This document shows, piece by piece, positions 10,087-17,074 of a stretch of 64,000 bases of DNA. The stretch is taken from NCBI GenBank assembly GCA_002631855.1, contig NTLF01000017.1:186001-250000 (forward strand), in the 5' to 3' direction. Under the pieces are notes generated by a model, which saw only the letters and a program-made list of their open reading frames with translations, did not search any database and had not been told where the DNA came from. This DNA comes from Zunongwangia sp. ESRF-bin46 (GTDB lineage: Bacteria; Bacteroidota; Bacteroidia; Flavobacteriales; Flavobacteriaceae). Made by a program: the position numbers and the translations under genes. Position 1 is the first letter of the stretch. Each line of letters begins with the position of its first letter.

Positions 10087-10875
10087 TTACTCTGCTTTCA
10101 TCAGTTTAAAGTTAATCTCGGTATCCATATCCATCATCATATTTGTTGTTTTTTTAACCATGGTAGAATCTGTTATAGTTGTGCCCATTCCCAAGTTCAA
10201 GTTAATAGTACCCTCTTTAAATAGTCCTTTATCAGCATCAAAGCTAAACCGTGAATTACCTTTTAAATAACATAGGTAGTCTTGATTAATTTCCTCTGGA
10301 ATCGTATAGTCTGAAACATCAATAACTGTATTTAACTTTTCAAACCCATTTTCACTACCTACATATGTTACATGGTTAAATCCTTTCACATTAATAGCTG
10401 AACCAAATATATTAAAGGGCATGGACATCTTTAAACCAACAGTGTCACCTACTTTCATTTTTTTATTAGTTATGGGAAATAAAGTACGTGCCAACATTAC
10501 ACTGGACTGTTGAATATGTCCATCAATGGTACCATCTGGCTTTAAATCTTGAAATAGAATAGTGTTTGGCATGCTCGTAGTGTCTGTTGCTACATAATTG
10601 CCTAAAGAATCTTTAGACATACCAATAGATTGTATATCTGTAAATAAAACATCAGCAAACTCCTTATCTTTAATTTTAACAAGCAGTTTTGCGGTCATCA
10701 ATGATTGTTGCTTGCCACCCATAAAACTCATATCTGTTGAGATAGATTGACGGTAGTCATAGGTAAGCTTGGTGTAATCATTAAAATTCCATCGTATCGG
10801 TTTCTTTGTTGGTAGCGTAGCAGCTATTAATAGAAATGAAATAAGAAGTAATGGTACTAGTAGTTTTCGTTGCAT
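10087..10875 (-). CDS. Secreted protein of unknown function
   Basis: The start at 10875 places the signal-like sequence MQRKLLVPLLLISFLLIAATLP at the N-terminus; the in-frame start 19 codons upstream lacks export features. The 262-residue product is beta-rich, with the repeated phrase DSLGNYVATDTT and a late segment GTTITDSTMVKKTTN; this layout resembles Bacteroidota DUF6263-like periplasmic proteins, but the match is uncertain. It lies beside a copy of an intergenic repeat (10959-11025). Confidence 0.55.
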   Translation of the reverse strand: MQRKLLVPLLLISFLLIAATLPTKKPIRWNFNDYTKLTYDYRQSISTDMSFMGGKQQSLMTAKLLVKIKDKEFADVLFTDIQSIGMSKDSLGNYVATDTTSMPNTILFQDLKPDGTIDGHIQQSSVMLARTLFPITNKKMKVGDTVGLKMSMPFNIFGSAINVKGFNHVTYVGSENGFEKLNTVIDVSDYTIPEEINQDYLCYLKGNSRFSFDADKGLFKEGTINLNLGMGTTITDSTMVKKTTNMMMDMDTEINFKLMKAE

Positions 10876-10958
10876 ATTTTGGGGTTTATTTGACTCTGCT
10901 AATGAACACAAAAGTATATAAATCTTTAACAAGTGCGTTTCTATTTTTATAAACAGTC

Positions 10959-11025
10959 ATTCTCTGCTCTTGCTCATATATGCCACCAACAACTGTTATT
11001 TCCCTTTTTGGTTTGGGTTTTTCTG
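10959..11025. repeat. Intergenic repeat R, copy 1
   Basis: A stretch of about 67 bases whose core is GTTATTTCCCTTTTTGGTTT, preceded by a GCTCATATATGCCACCAACA block. It recurs at 12902-12967 over its whole length and at 11827-11870 over the 3' part. All copies lie between minus-strand accessory genes and in the same orientation. Confidence 0.75.
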
Positions 11026-11135
11026 TTTGCCCTATATTTTTTGCCTATATTGGTATTTTCAGCCAACTAGTCATTCTGCAAACTACCTGCTGGGCGTTGG
11101 TGTAAAACACCATTACTAGCGTAAAAATTTTGTGT

Positions 11136-11732
11136 TTACCCTATCATATTATTAAACATAAAAAAAACTACTACGGTAAATATTGTAATATATCCATAAA
11201 TTGCTGCAATAGTTACATACGCCATATCTGTACCACTAGTCACCGTAATACGCTCTAATACTTTTTTAACATGATACCATTTTAAGGTTCCCCTGTTCCA
11301 TCGAATATGGTTAACGTAACTAATAGGTAGCATTACCATCGCAAAAATAACGATTGGTAAAAACAATAGACCTATTAATGTAAATCCTACCGCTATAATA
11401 GTATGTACTTTACTCCAGAACGTCTTAAAATGTACTTGCTTTCCGTTCACGCGAAGGGTGCTTTTTGCTTTTATGTAAATACTCGTCATAAAAATAGATA
11501 CTATCTGTGCATCGGTCACCCAATTAGGAATTTCTAACGAAGGGAAAATCCAATAAATAGGATTATACAAAAACTCAAAAATAGGAGCTACTAAACTCCG
11601 ATAATAATGCACTAGTTCAAATAAACTAAATGCTAAAGGAATATCAAAACCTCGTTGAAGTAAACTAAAAATAGATGAGGCAGATAAAACCACCCCTAAT
11701 ACACCCCAAATTTTATTAAAAAAAGCCCCCAT
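11136..11732 (-). CDS. Integral membrane protein, accessory
   Basis: A 198-residue protein with a hydrophobic N-terminus, a short amphipathic middle and three strong membrane segments in the C-terminal half (about residues 108-138 and 168-194). No family is recognised. It sits alone between two copies of the R repeat, and its position and poor recognisability are typical of accessory cassette genes. Function unknown. Confidence 0.55.
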   Translation of the reverse strand: MGAFFNKIWGVLGVVLSASSIFSLLQRGFDIPLAFSLFELVHYYRSLVAPIFEFLYNPIYWIFPSLEIPNWVTDAQIVSIFMTSIYIKAKSTLRVNGKQVHFKTFWSKVHTIIAVGFTLIGLLFLPIVIFAMVMLPISYVNHIRWNRGTLKWYHVKKVLERITVTSGTDMAYVTIAAIYGYITIFTVVVFFMFNNMIG

Positions 11733-11826
11733 TATTTAAATTTTAATAAATTATTGTCTGTTCTGTGTGTTTTACTATTTAAATAATATTTGCTTTTATG
11801 TATACTCAGCCCTTGTTGGTGTTTTC

Positions 11827-11870
11827 CTAACAAACTGTTATTTCCCTTTTTGGTTTGGGTTTTGCTGTTT
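11827..11870. repeat. Intergenic repeat R, copy 2 (partial)
   Basis: Shares the core GTTATTTCCCTTTTTGGTTT and the following GGGTTTTGCTGTTT with copy 1, but its 5' flank (CTTGTTGGTGTTTTCCTAAC) differs. It lies between the membrane-protein gene and the next gene pair. Confidence 0.7.
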
Positions 11871-11996
11871 ACCCCTATTGCCTTGTGCCTTGTCATATTG
11901 GGTATTGGTGCCCTTAGTTTTTTTATTGGGGTTTTGTTGGTTGGCTTGATTGTCTTTTGGCTTTGTTTTTTTGCTCATAATTATGGGTTTTATAAT

Positions 11997-12206
11997 TTAT
12001 TCTATCTTAATAGCCTTAGACAACTTATTACTACTCTCCTCTATTAGTTTTTCTATATCCCGAAACTCAGCGCTCTTTTCATACTGTTGCAATTTGACTA
12101 AATCAGTCTTTATAACTGTTAATAATTTCAAACTATCGTTTAGTTTGACTTGTAAAAGCTCTGTATTTTTTCTTAAGCTTTTTTTTGCGGGTAAATTTAC
12201 TTCCAT
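11997..12206 (-). CDS. Short helical protein, accessory
   Basis: A 69-residue, highly charged, all-helical protein with heptad-like leucines (LQVKLNDSLKLL, then KLIEESSNKLSKAI). Its ATG shares one base with the TAA stop of the preceding gene (TAATG), so it is probably translated by coupling and works with it. No family recognised. Confidence 0.55.
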   Translation of the reverse strand: MEVNLPAKKSLRKNTELLQVKLNDSLKLLTVIKTDLVKLQQYEKSAEFRDIEKLIEESSNKLSKAIKIE

Positions 12207-12856
12207 TACTTATTTTGATTTACTGCTTTTAAAATATCGTTAAAGTATGTTTCTTCTTCAATAGTATACATAGGATGGTAGGCATCAATATATAACCGTC
12301 CATCTTTTGATATGGCATCACAACTTCCATAGCTTTTTAAATCACCTAAATTTAAATCATCTTTAAAAAACTTATAGGTACCACCAAATATTATTATATC
12401 GGGACTATATTCATTAATTTGCTCAAATAGCAAGTCTTTAGAAGTATTATAATATTCATATAACTCGCTATCGTTGGCCACTGCCCCACCGCCTGTTTTT
12501 TTAACATTGATGTAGGCAATTTTCTTAAGCTCATCTATAACGTCAGGGTTATGCCCGGGATGATGAAGGTCATCGTTCCATAACAAGTTATTTAAAACCC
12601 CATTTGTAACGTAGACAATTTTTTTAAAAGTTGCACTCCAGCCTTTTGAAATTCCAGTATTGCTTTTAAGTTTATTCTTAATATGGTCTCGCATGTCCCA
12701 TGCTCTATCTTCACCTGTACTATTTGCTTCTTTTAAAACCCATAGTAATTTAATATCTGAGCTTTCGTAGTCAGCTTTACTTACAATACCATCATATATA
12801 GGCTCTTTTCCAAACTTTTTAGCAATTGCTTCTGTTTTTTTATCTAATTTATTCAT
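12206..12856 (-). CDS. Hypothetical protein, possibly uracil-DNA-glycosylase-like fold
   Basis: A 216-residue soluble protein. An early strand with LLWVLKEAN, a middle strand DIIIFGGTYKFF and a late AYHPM motif follow the order and spacing of the uracil-DNA glycosylase superfamily (water-activating loop, central strand, and the HPS-like loop), but the key residues are not conserved enough for a firm call. It is translationally coupled to the small helical protein downstream (shared TAATG). Its context is an accessory cassette region, so a role in nucleic-acid metabolism or defence is only a guess. Confidence 0.5.
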   Translation of the reverse strand: MNKLDKKTEAIAKKFGKEPIYDGIVSKADYESSDIKLLWVLKEANSTGEDRAWDMRDHIKNKLKSNTGISKGWSATFKKIVYVTNGVLNNLLWNDDLHHPGHNPDVIDELKKIAYINVKKTGGGAVANDSELYEYYNTSKDLLFEQINEYSPDIIIFGGTYKFFKDDLNLGDLKSYGSCDAISKDGRLYIDAYHPMYTIEEETYFNDILKAVNQNK

Positions 12857-12901
12857 TCTGTATTTAGTGTTTTTTTATCTGTTTTTTAAATTTTTTTTTC
12901 G

Positions 12902-12967
12902 TTCTCTACTCTTACTCGTATATGTCACCAATAATTGTTATTTTTTTTTTTTGGTTTGGGTTTTACT
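12902..12967. repeat. Intergenic repeat R, copy 3
   Basis: About 66 bases matching copy 1 almost throughout: TTCTCTACTCTTACTCGTAT aligns to TTCTCTGCTCTTGCTCATAT, and GGTTTGGGTTTTACTG to GGTTTGGGTTTTTCTG. The copy differs mainly in a homopolymer T run where copy 1 has TCCC. Confidence 0.75.
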
Positions 12968-12991
12968 GATTAAGATGTATGTTATCAATTT

Positions 12992-13049
12992 TAAGTGAAC
13001 GTAGATATACTCGAATCCGCCGTAATTGCGGTTATACGTTGTTGTGCAC
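12992..13049 (-). other. attC-like site 2 (end of cassette A)
   Basis: On the minus strand this reads GTGCACAAC (13049-13041), then AACG, then the conserved TATAACCGCAATTACGG core, a return arm with TATA, and the next boundary GTTCACTTA (13000-12992). GTGCACAAC is the exact reverse complement of the GTTGTGCAC at the beginning of the same cassette (14409-14401). That is the R''/R' relation of integron gene cassettes. No integrase gene is in the window. Confidence 0.5.
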
Positions 13050-13051
13050 AG

Positions 13052-13780
13052 TTATTTTTTTAATCCATTTGCATATAGTAATTCCTCTACACAAACCCTA
13101 TATTCCATCGCTACATTTTTTATATCAGCTTTTCTACAATTGTATTGAATTCTATGAGCAGAAAAATTACCAAGTTTTCGGAAATCGTCTAAGCACTCAC
13201 GGGTTCCTTTCGATAAGGAAAAAATATTATTACTCAGCGTATAATTGATTACGAAGTTCAAGTTTTTTAGTTCTCCGTCATCTTCAATTTCATCTTTTCT
13301 TCCAATATGTTCGTAACCAAGAATCAGTAAAACTTCAAGCAATCTTCTCATTAATACTGCACACCCATCAAAAATGTTATTTTCATATGATGAATTTATT
13401 TGCTTCGCTAATTTTTCAATATACCCTCTTGTTCCCGTGTATAAGGAATTTGGTAAGATTGTATCTATTGTAATAATTTCTTCATTTTCGTCTTGTAGTT
13501 GTGGAAACTTATTCTTGAAATCTTCTTTTATTTTTTTATTTAAGGTAAAACTATCAACTCGATTTCCTTTTATGAAATCACGAGATTTTTTTAGTTTTTC
13601 CTTAAGTCTCGATGTATTGGGCGCACTAAAGCCCTCTTGAGTGAGTATATTTGAAATTTCCTTGACTGTAAAATCAGCATTTTTTTCTTTTGCGTACTGG
13701 TAGAAATGTAGATGTTTTACTTTCTCCATTTCACTTAGTTCAAAAAAATCACATTTTCGAAAGAAATCTCCAAGTCTCAT
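13052..13780 (-). CDS. Hypothetical protein with DUF4145-like C-terminus
   Basis: A 242-residue soluble protein. Residues about 20-110 are a helical N-terminal region. The last 90 residues (AVLMRRLLEVLLILGYEHIG, then the FSAHRIQYNC turn and a closing helix) resemble the DUF4145 fold seen in several restriction and defence-associated proteins. The ATG overlaps the upstream stop by one base (TAATG), so the two genes form a coupled pair in one cassette. Function unknown; defence is an inference from fold resemblance and setting. Confidence 0.55.
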   Translation of the reverse strand: MRLGDFFRKCDFFELSEMEKVKHLHFYQYAKEKNADFTVKEISNILTQEGFSAPNTSRLKEKLKKSRDFIKGNRVDSFTLNKKIKEDFKNKFPQLQDENEEIITIDTILPNSLYTGTRGYIEKLAKQINSSYENNIFDGCAVLMRRLLEVLLILGYEHIGRKDEIEDDGELKNLNFVINYTLSNNIFSLSKGTRECLDDFRKLGNFSAHRIQYNCRKADIKNVAMEYRVCVEELLYANGLKK

Positions 13781-14376
13781 TATTCAGCTTCTTTTTTTTC
13801 TGCCTCGTGTTCAATGTAATTCTCACCTTGAACAGTAACTTTAAGGTCATCCATATTTGTTGTGTCAATCCAACCTTTTCTGTTCTTAGTGTCTGCAAGA
13901 CTTTGATAGATGTTAGGAATTTTAGCACCAACTTTTTTATAACACGTATAAATATGATTAATTCCTATTCCCTCAAGTTTTAATACTCTTCTTAAGTAAT
14001 AAAGGATTGTAATATTTCTCTCAAAATTGTTTCCAACAGAATATTCATTGTAAAATTCCTCCAATGATTTTTCGTCTTTAGGTCTCAGATTTAAATCCGA
14101 AACCAAACGGTAAGACTTCGAATTGGTTGACCTTTTTTTCGTCCTAATTTTACTTTCTGTCTTTTTGCTTTCAGTTTTTGGTTTTTCAGATTTAGTCGGA
14201 TTTGGTGTTTTGGTTTTTTGTCCTTTTTCTGCAGTTTTGACCTCTGGGAAAGAGTCAAAAATTTTTCCTAATCCATTTTCTCTAATGCTCTTAAATTCTG
14301 ATTGCACAGTTTCTTTTTCTCCTTCAAGTTCAATTTTGAAGTCTCCATATCTCAACTTTATTTTTAATTCGCTCAT
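13780..14376 (-). CDS. Hypothetical protein, first gene of cassette A
   Basis: A 198-residue protein in three parts: a short beta-rich N-terminus (KIKLRYGDFKIELEGEKE), a lysine-rich low-complexity linker (about residues 50-90), and a C-terminal helical domain of about 100 residues with the pattern LRRVLKLEGIGINHIYTCYK. The ATG lies 25 bases inside the cassette boundary GTTGTGCAC. It is coupled to the DUF4145-like gene downstream. I do not recognise a family for the N-terminus. Confidence 0.55.
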   Translation of the reverse strand: MSELKIKLRYGDFKIELEGEKETVQSEFKSIRENGLGKIFDSFPEVKTAEKGQKTKTPNPTKSEKPKTESKKTESKIRTKKRSTNSKSYRLVSDLNLRPKDEKSLEEFYNEYSVGNNFERNITILYYLRRVLKLEGIGINHIYTCYKKVGAKIPNIYQSLADTKNRKGWIDTTNMDDLKVTVQGENYIEHEAEKKEAE

Positions 14377-14400
14377 ATGTTATTTTTTTGGTTTCTAATT

Positions 14401-14536
14401 GTGCACAACGGTCAAGTATAAGCGTAGTGCGGGATTTCGGAGCAATTAACTGTCCGCATACCACAAAGTTTATTAGGAGCAAAAATGCCCAATTTTAGCC
14501 ATTCAGCCCGCATTACGCTTATACAATGTTACCTGC
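14401..14536 (-). other. attC-like site 1 (end of cassette B), long form
   Basis: A 136-base imperfect hairpin. The outer arms TATAAGCGTAGTGCGGG (14417-14433) and CCCGCATTACGCTTATA (14507-14523) pair over 16 of 17 positions, with a 73-base variable middle. It is bounded by GCAGGTAAC (minus, 14536-14528), the exact complement of the GTTACCTGC that opens the same cassette at 15500-15492, and by the next cassette start GTTGTGCAC (14409-14401). This has the layout of a long attC site: R'', stem, variable loop, stem, R'. Confidence 0.6.
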
Positions 14537-14544
14537 TTTTATTT

Positions 14545-15219
14545 TCATTTGACTGACCAAATTCCTGTTATATATGGGACTAATTGTGATTTAAATGCTG
14601 TGATAAATTCACAAGTTGTCGTAATTTCTTTCGGTAAAGTTAGAGAACCACTTCCTTGAAACCGTTCTTTATATTTTTCTATAAATGAATCATAGATGTC
14701 TTTGTATGTATTGTCTGTTTCAGTATTTACTTGAAATGTGGCTTCATCTCCTTTCACGAACTTGAACCATTTTCTATAAAAATCTGTGCCATTAACTTTA
14801 TGATTACGAAAATCTCTTTCAAAATGAATGCTTTTTCCTGTGATGATAAAATAACATTTACCTGTCGAATGCTGATTTGCCATATTCATTCTTATCAGGT
14901 CGTTAAATATTCTTTTTTTCTCTGGGTCGTATCGAGTTTCAGTTTTTGCAAGTTTTAATTCGTAGGCATTTACTAAATTTTCACTATCCTTTCTTCCTAT
15001 GTCTTGGTTGTCAGTAATCACAGCATCAACTAATCTATTTGGAAAATTAGGGTGTGGATATTCTAATTCAATCGTATTGATGTGTAAACCTCCTCCGTTT
15101 ACTAAGTAATCCGAAAGTGGATATTTTAGAGCATCCTCATTCATCATAAATGCTCTTCCAATTTTATCTTGAAACCCTAACCAGTGTTCAATAGCACCAC
15201 CCATTTCACTCTCACTCAT
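14545..15219 (-). CDS. PD-(D/E)XK-like protein, possible nuclease (cassette B)
   Basis: A 224-residue soluble protein; the start at 15219 comes two bases after the stop of the first cassette gene, while an in-frame ATG at 15246 would overlap it. The strand RLVDAVI, followed about 25 residues later by NAYELKLAK, matches the core of PD-(D/E)XK nucleases (Asp, then E-x-K). A short Tyr/Phe-rich strand (KCYFIITGKSIHF) then follows as in this fold. Substrate unknown. Together with the small upstream protein it makes a two-gene unit of the kind often linked to phage defence, which is inference only. Confidence 0.5.
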   Translation of the reverse strand: MSESEMGGAIEHWLGFQDKIGRAFMMNEDALKYPLSDYLVNGGGLHINTIELEYPHPNFPNRLVDAVITDNQDIGRKDSENLVNAYELKLAKTETRYDPEKKRIFNDLIRMNMANQHSTGKCYFIITGKSIHFERDFRNHKVNGTDFYRKWFKFVKGDEATFQVNTETDNTYKDIYDSFIEKYKERFQGSGSLTLPKEITTTCEFITAFKSQLVPYITGIWSVK

Positions 15220-15220
15220 T

Positions 15221-15475
15221 TTACAATCTGTCAGTTTGTGGGTCAAAATCTCTCTGGTTTATATTGTTAATGTCAGACATAATTACTCTTATCCAAGGAT
15301 TATCCATATGGATGTCAATGAATTGATGATGTCCTTTATTGCCAACATAGGTAGATACTGCTTGGTCTAATTTTGCCACTGGGTCGTCTTCACCAGCGTA
15401 CATTAGAACTGCCATTTTTCCCTTTCTTCCGTGTGTTAGGTCAATTTCGCTTTCTTGTATTTTTATTTGTCCCAT
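15221..15475 (-). CDS. Small protein of unknown function, first gene of cassette B
   Basis: 84 residues from ATG at 15475. An upstream in-frame ATG at 15502 would lie in the attC-like boundary and is rejected. The sequence contains IDLTHGRKGKMAVLMYAGED, then a polar stretch with SDINNINQRDF at the end. No family recognised. Its TAA is followed after one base by the ATG of the PD-(D/E)XK-like gene, which indicates coupled translation and a shared function. Confidence 0.5.
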   Translation of the reverse strand: MGQIKIQESEIDLTHGRKGKMAVLMYAGEDDPVAKLDQAVSTYVGNKGHHQFIDIHMDNPWIRVIMSDINNINQRDFDPQTDRL

Positions 15476-15491
15476 ATTTCTGTTTTTAATT

Positions 15492-15530
15492 GCAGGTAAC
15501 ATGCGTATAAACCCAATTGCGTTTATACCT
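15492..15530 (-). other. attC-like site 3 (upstream boundary of cassette B), short form
   Basis: Minus strand: GTATAAAC-GCAATTGG-GTTTATAC (8-bp stem, 8-base loop), then CGCAT and the boundary GTTACCTGC. The core TATAAACGCAATTGGG lines up with TATAAGCGTAATGCGGG of site 1 and TATAACCGCAATTACGG of site 2, giving a consensus TATAAnCGYAAT. No cassette gene is seen on its upstream side. Confidence 0.5.
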
Positions 15531-15676
15531 ACTTTATTTCTAATTAGATTTACCCAACCAAAAAGGCACAGGCAAATACATATACATACTAAAAAACTGG
15601 GAAGTTGTTAATAGACCTAACAAATATATACGTTATTTTTAAATAACCAACAATTCTTTATAAAAAGTGAGTTTAT

Positions 15677-15706
15677 TTTGTTGATATCGTATTTTTTTAT
15701 ATTTTG
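15677..15706 (+). promoter_or_regulatory. Candidate promoter of the HTH gene
   Basis: TTTG at 15677-15680, a 19-base spacer, and TATTTTG at 15700-15706. This follows the Bacteroidota promoter spacing, with the -7 box one base shorter than the TAnnTTTG consensus. It places transcription start near 15713 and so supports translation from 15734 instead of the in-frame ATG at 15704. Confidence 0.5.
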
Positions 15707-15733
15707 CCGTTCTTAACCTATAATTTTTATACC

Positions 15734-15976
15734 ATGAATACCAACAAAGAACACGGGGACGCCCCTATGCCCCAAGGTGTCACGTTGCTAACGGACCACG
15801 ACATTGCGAAGCTATTTAAGGTGAGCTTGTCTACTGTGTACCGTTGGCGCAAGCAAAAGCTGTTGCCCTATTTTGAGATGGGCGTTAACAGCTATTATGT
15901 ACAGGAAGTTATTGTACCCCTATTACTGGCCAAAGGCAGCAAAGGCTTGCAAGCGGCCCCTGTAGAAAACCGCTAA
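15734..15976 (+). CDS. Helix-turn-helix DNA-binding protein (excisionase/MerR-like)
   Basis: An 80-residue protein. Residues about 17-60 (LLTDHDIAKLFKVSLSTVYR, then WRKQKLLPYFEMG) form the winged-helix motif of small helix_turn_helix_17 / excisionase-like proteins, which read DNA with the TVYRWRK helix. Such proteins often sit in mobile regions as excision or regulatory factors. It stands at the border between the cassette array and the palindromic-repeat island, on the opposite strand from the cassette genes. Target unknown. Confidence 0.7.
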   Translation: MNTNKEHGDAPMPQGVTLLTDHDIAKLFKVSLSTVYRWRKQKLLPYFEMGVNSYYVQEVIVPLLLAKGSKGLQAAPVENR

Positions 15977-16099
15977 GGTTCGCTACCCTCCCCATATTTA
16001 TTACTCCCCTTTTATATAGAACCGTTAGTTCTCTTTATTCCGTAATCTATTAGTATTCTTTATCCTTGTAATTACTTCTTAAAACGAAATTATTATAGT

Positions 16100-16430
16100 A
16101 CGCTGTAACACCCCTATAGTCCCCTCAAGGGGACAGGTTTTTCAACTCCCCTACTTCGACAAGCTAAGCACTGCGCCTCAAGGGGACATACTTTTAACTC
16201 CCCCCTTGAGGGGGGCTACGGGGGGTGTTGCTTATGGAATTAAATATGCATTACGCTTTAACACCCCTAAAGTCCCCTCAAGGGGACATTCATTAACTCC
16301 CCCCTCGAGGGGGGCAACGGGGGGTGTTGCTTGTGAAGCTAAATAACAACACGCTGTAGACACCCCTAAAGTCCCCTCAAGGGGACATTCATTAACTCCC
16401 CCCTTGAGGGGAGAACGGGGGGTGTCTACA
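16100..16430. repeat. GC-rich palindromic repeat cluster A (three units)
   Basis: Units at 16100-16231, 16253-16330 and 16351-16429. Each opens with ACGCTGTAACACCCCTAAAG (minor variants), contains the near-palindrome GTCCCCTCAAGGGGAC, then CTCCCCCCTTGAGGGGGG, and closes with ACGGGGGGTGTT, so the ends AACACCCC/GGGGTGTT pair and the inside folds into two further hairpins. The units are separated by a conserved AT-rich linker of about 20 bases. Unit 1 also holds a second block starting CTACTTCGACAAGC. GC content stands out sharply from the surroundings. Confidence 0.9.
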
Positions 16431-16462
16431 TAATTATATTTTTACTATCTTGCTCTATACCA

Positions 16463-16837
16463 ATGAGAAACAAAATAATTCCATACAATCCTAAGCTAAA
16501 AGAATACGCACGGCACCTTCGAAAGAATAGCACGCTCACTGAAATCATTATATGGAAACTTCTTAAAAACCGTTCTTTTGGTGTGCAATTCCATAGGCAA
16601 GTTCCGTTGTTAGAATTTATCGTTGATTTTTACTGCCACGAACTACAACTAGCTATTGAAGTTGATGGTGACAGCCATGAGTACAAATATGAATATGATA
16701 TTTCTCGTCAAGGAATACTAGAGTCTAAGGGACTCACCTTTTTACGCTTTACAGATTTTGAAGTAAAAAAAGATCTCTTTTCAGTAGAAATGGCTATTCG
16801 GGAAAAGGTTAAAGAACTTTCTAAGTTACACCCCTGA
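16463..16837 (+). CDS. DUF559 endonuclease-domain protein inside the palindromic-repeat island
   Basis: A 124-residue protein made of a single DUF559 domain, a very-short-patch-repair-like relative of the PD-(D/E)XK nucleases. VDFY (D55), EVDG (E66, D68) and the following H72 are the expected catalytic residues and all are present, so it is probably active. The gene starts 33 bases after repeat cluster A, and its last codons (Leu-His-Pro-stop) are encoded by the first 13 bases of repeat cluster B. So the gene is fitted exactly between two repeat clusters. DUF559 function is not firmly known; the association suggests it acts on, or travels with, the repeats. Confidence 0.85.
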   Translation: MRNKIIPYNPKLKEYARHLRKNSTLTEIIIWKLLKNRSFGVQFHRQVPLLEFIVDFYCHELQLAIEVDGDSHEYKYEYDISRQGILESKGLTFLRFTDFEVKKDLFSVEMAIREKVKELSKLHP

Positions 16838-16997
16838 GGTCCCCTCAAGGGGACATTCACTAACTCCCCCCTTGAGGGGGGCTACGGGGGGTGTTGCCAA
16901 TGAAACTAAAAAGCATTACGCTGTAAACACCCCTAAGGTCCCCTCAAGGGGACAGGCTTTTCACCCCCCCTCGAGGGGGGCAACGGGGGGTGTTACC
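16825..16997. repeat. GC-rich palindromic repeat cluster B (doublet)
   Basis: Two units, 16825-16897 and 16918-16997, with the same outer AACACCCC/GGGGTGTT pairing and the same inner hairpins as cluster A, joined by the linker TTGCCAATGAAACTAAAAAG. The first overlaps the 3' end of the DUF559 gene. In the second the inner right hairpin carries TCGA in place of TTGA. Confidence 0.9.
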
Positions 16998-17020
16998 AAA
17001 AAACATTCTGTATCCAAACC

Positions 17021-17052
17021 AAAAAACCCACCTGCATAGCAAGTGGGTTTTT
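17021..17052. terminator. Bidirectional hairpin terminator
   Basis: AAAAACCCAC and GTGGGTTTTT form an 8- to 10-bp stem around an 11-base loop, with A and T runs on both sides. It lies 22 bases after the stop of the DUF6266 gene (minus) and after the repeat cluster on the plus side. Confidence 0.75.
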
Positions 17053-17074
17053 ACCTATTACATATAACAAGCTG

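Noticed and set aside
11767-12243. Overlapping plus-strand frames rich in Phe, Leu and Cys
   Set aside because: They lie antisense to a coupled minus-strand gene pair and across an R repeat. The hydrophobic look comes from the A/T-rich complement.
14401-14536. The long hairpin as an intrinsic terminator
   Set aside because: It has a 73-base loop and no T run, and its ends are the cassette words; the attC-like reading explains more.
16100-16430. Regularly spaced repeats as a possible CRISPR array
   Set aside because: The repeated part is 70-80 bases, GC-rich and palindromic, and the short linkers between units are conserved instead of unique. No cas gene is present.
16463-16837. DUF559 gene as part of a restriction-modification system
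   Set aside because: No methyltransferase or specificity gene lies nearby; the only constant neighbours are the palindromic repeats.
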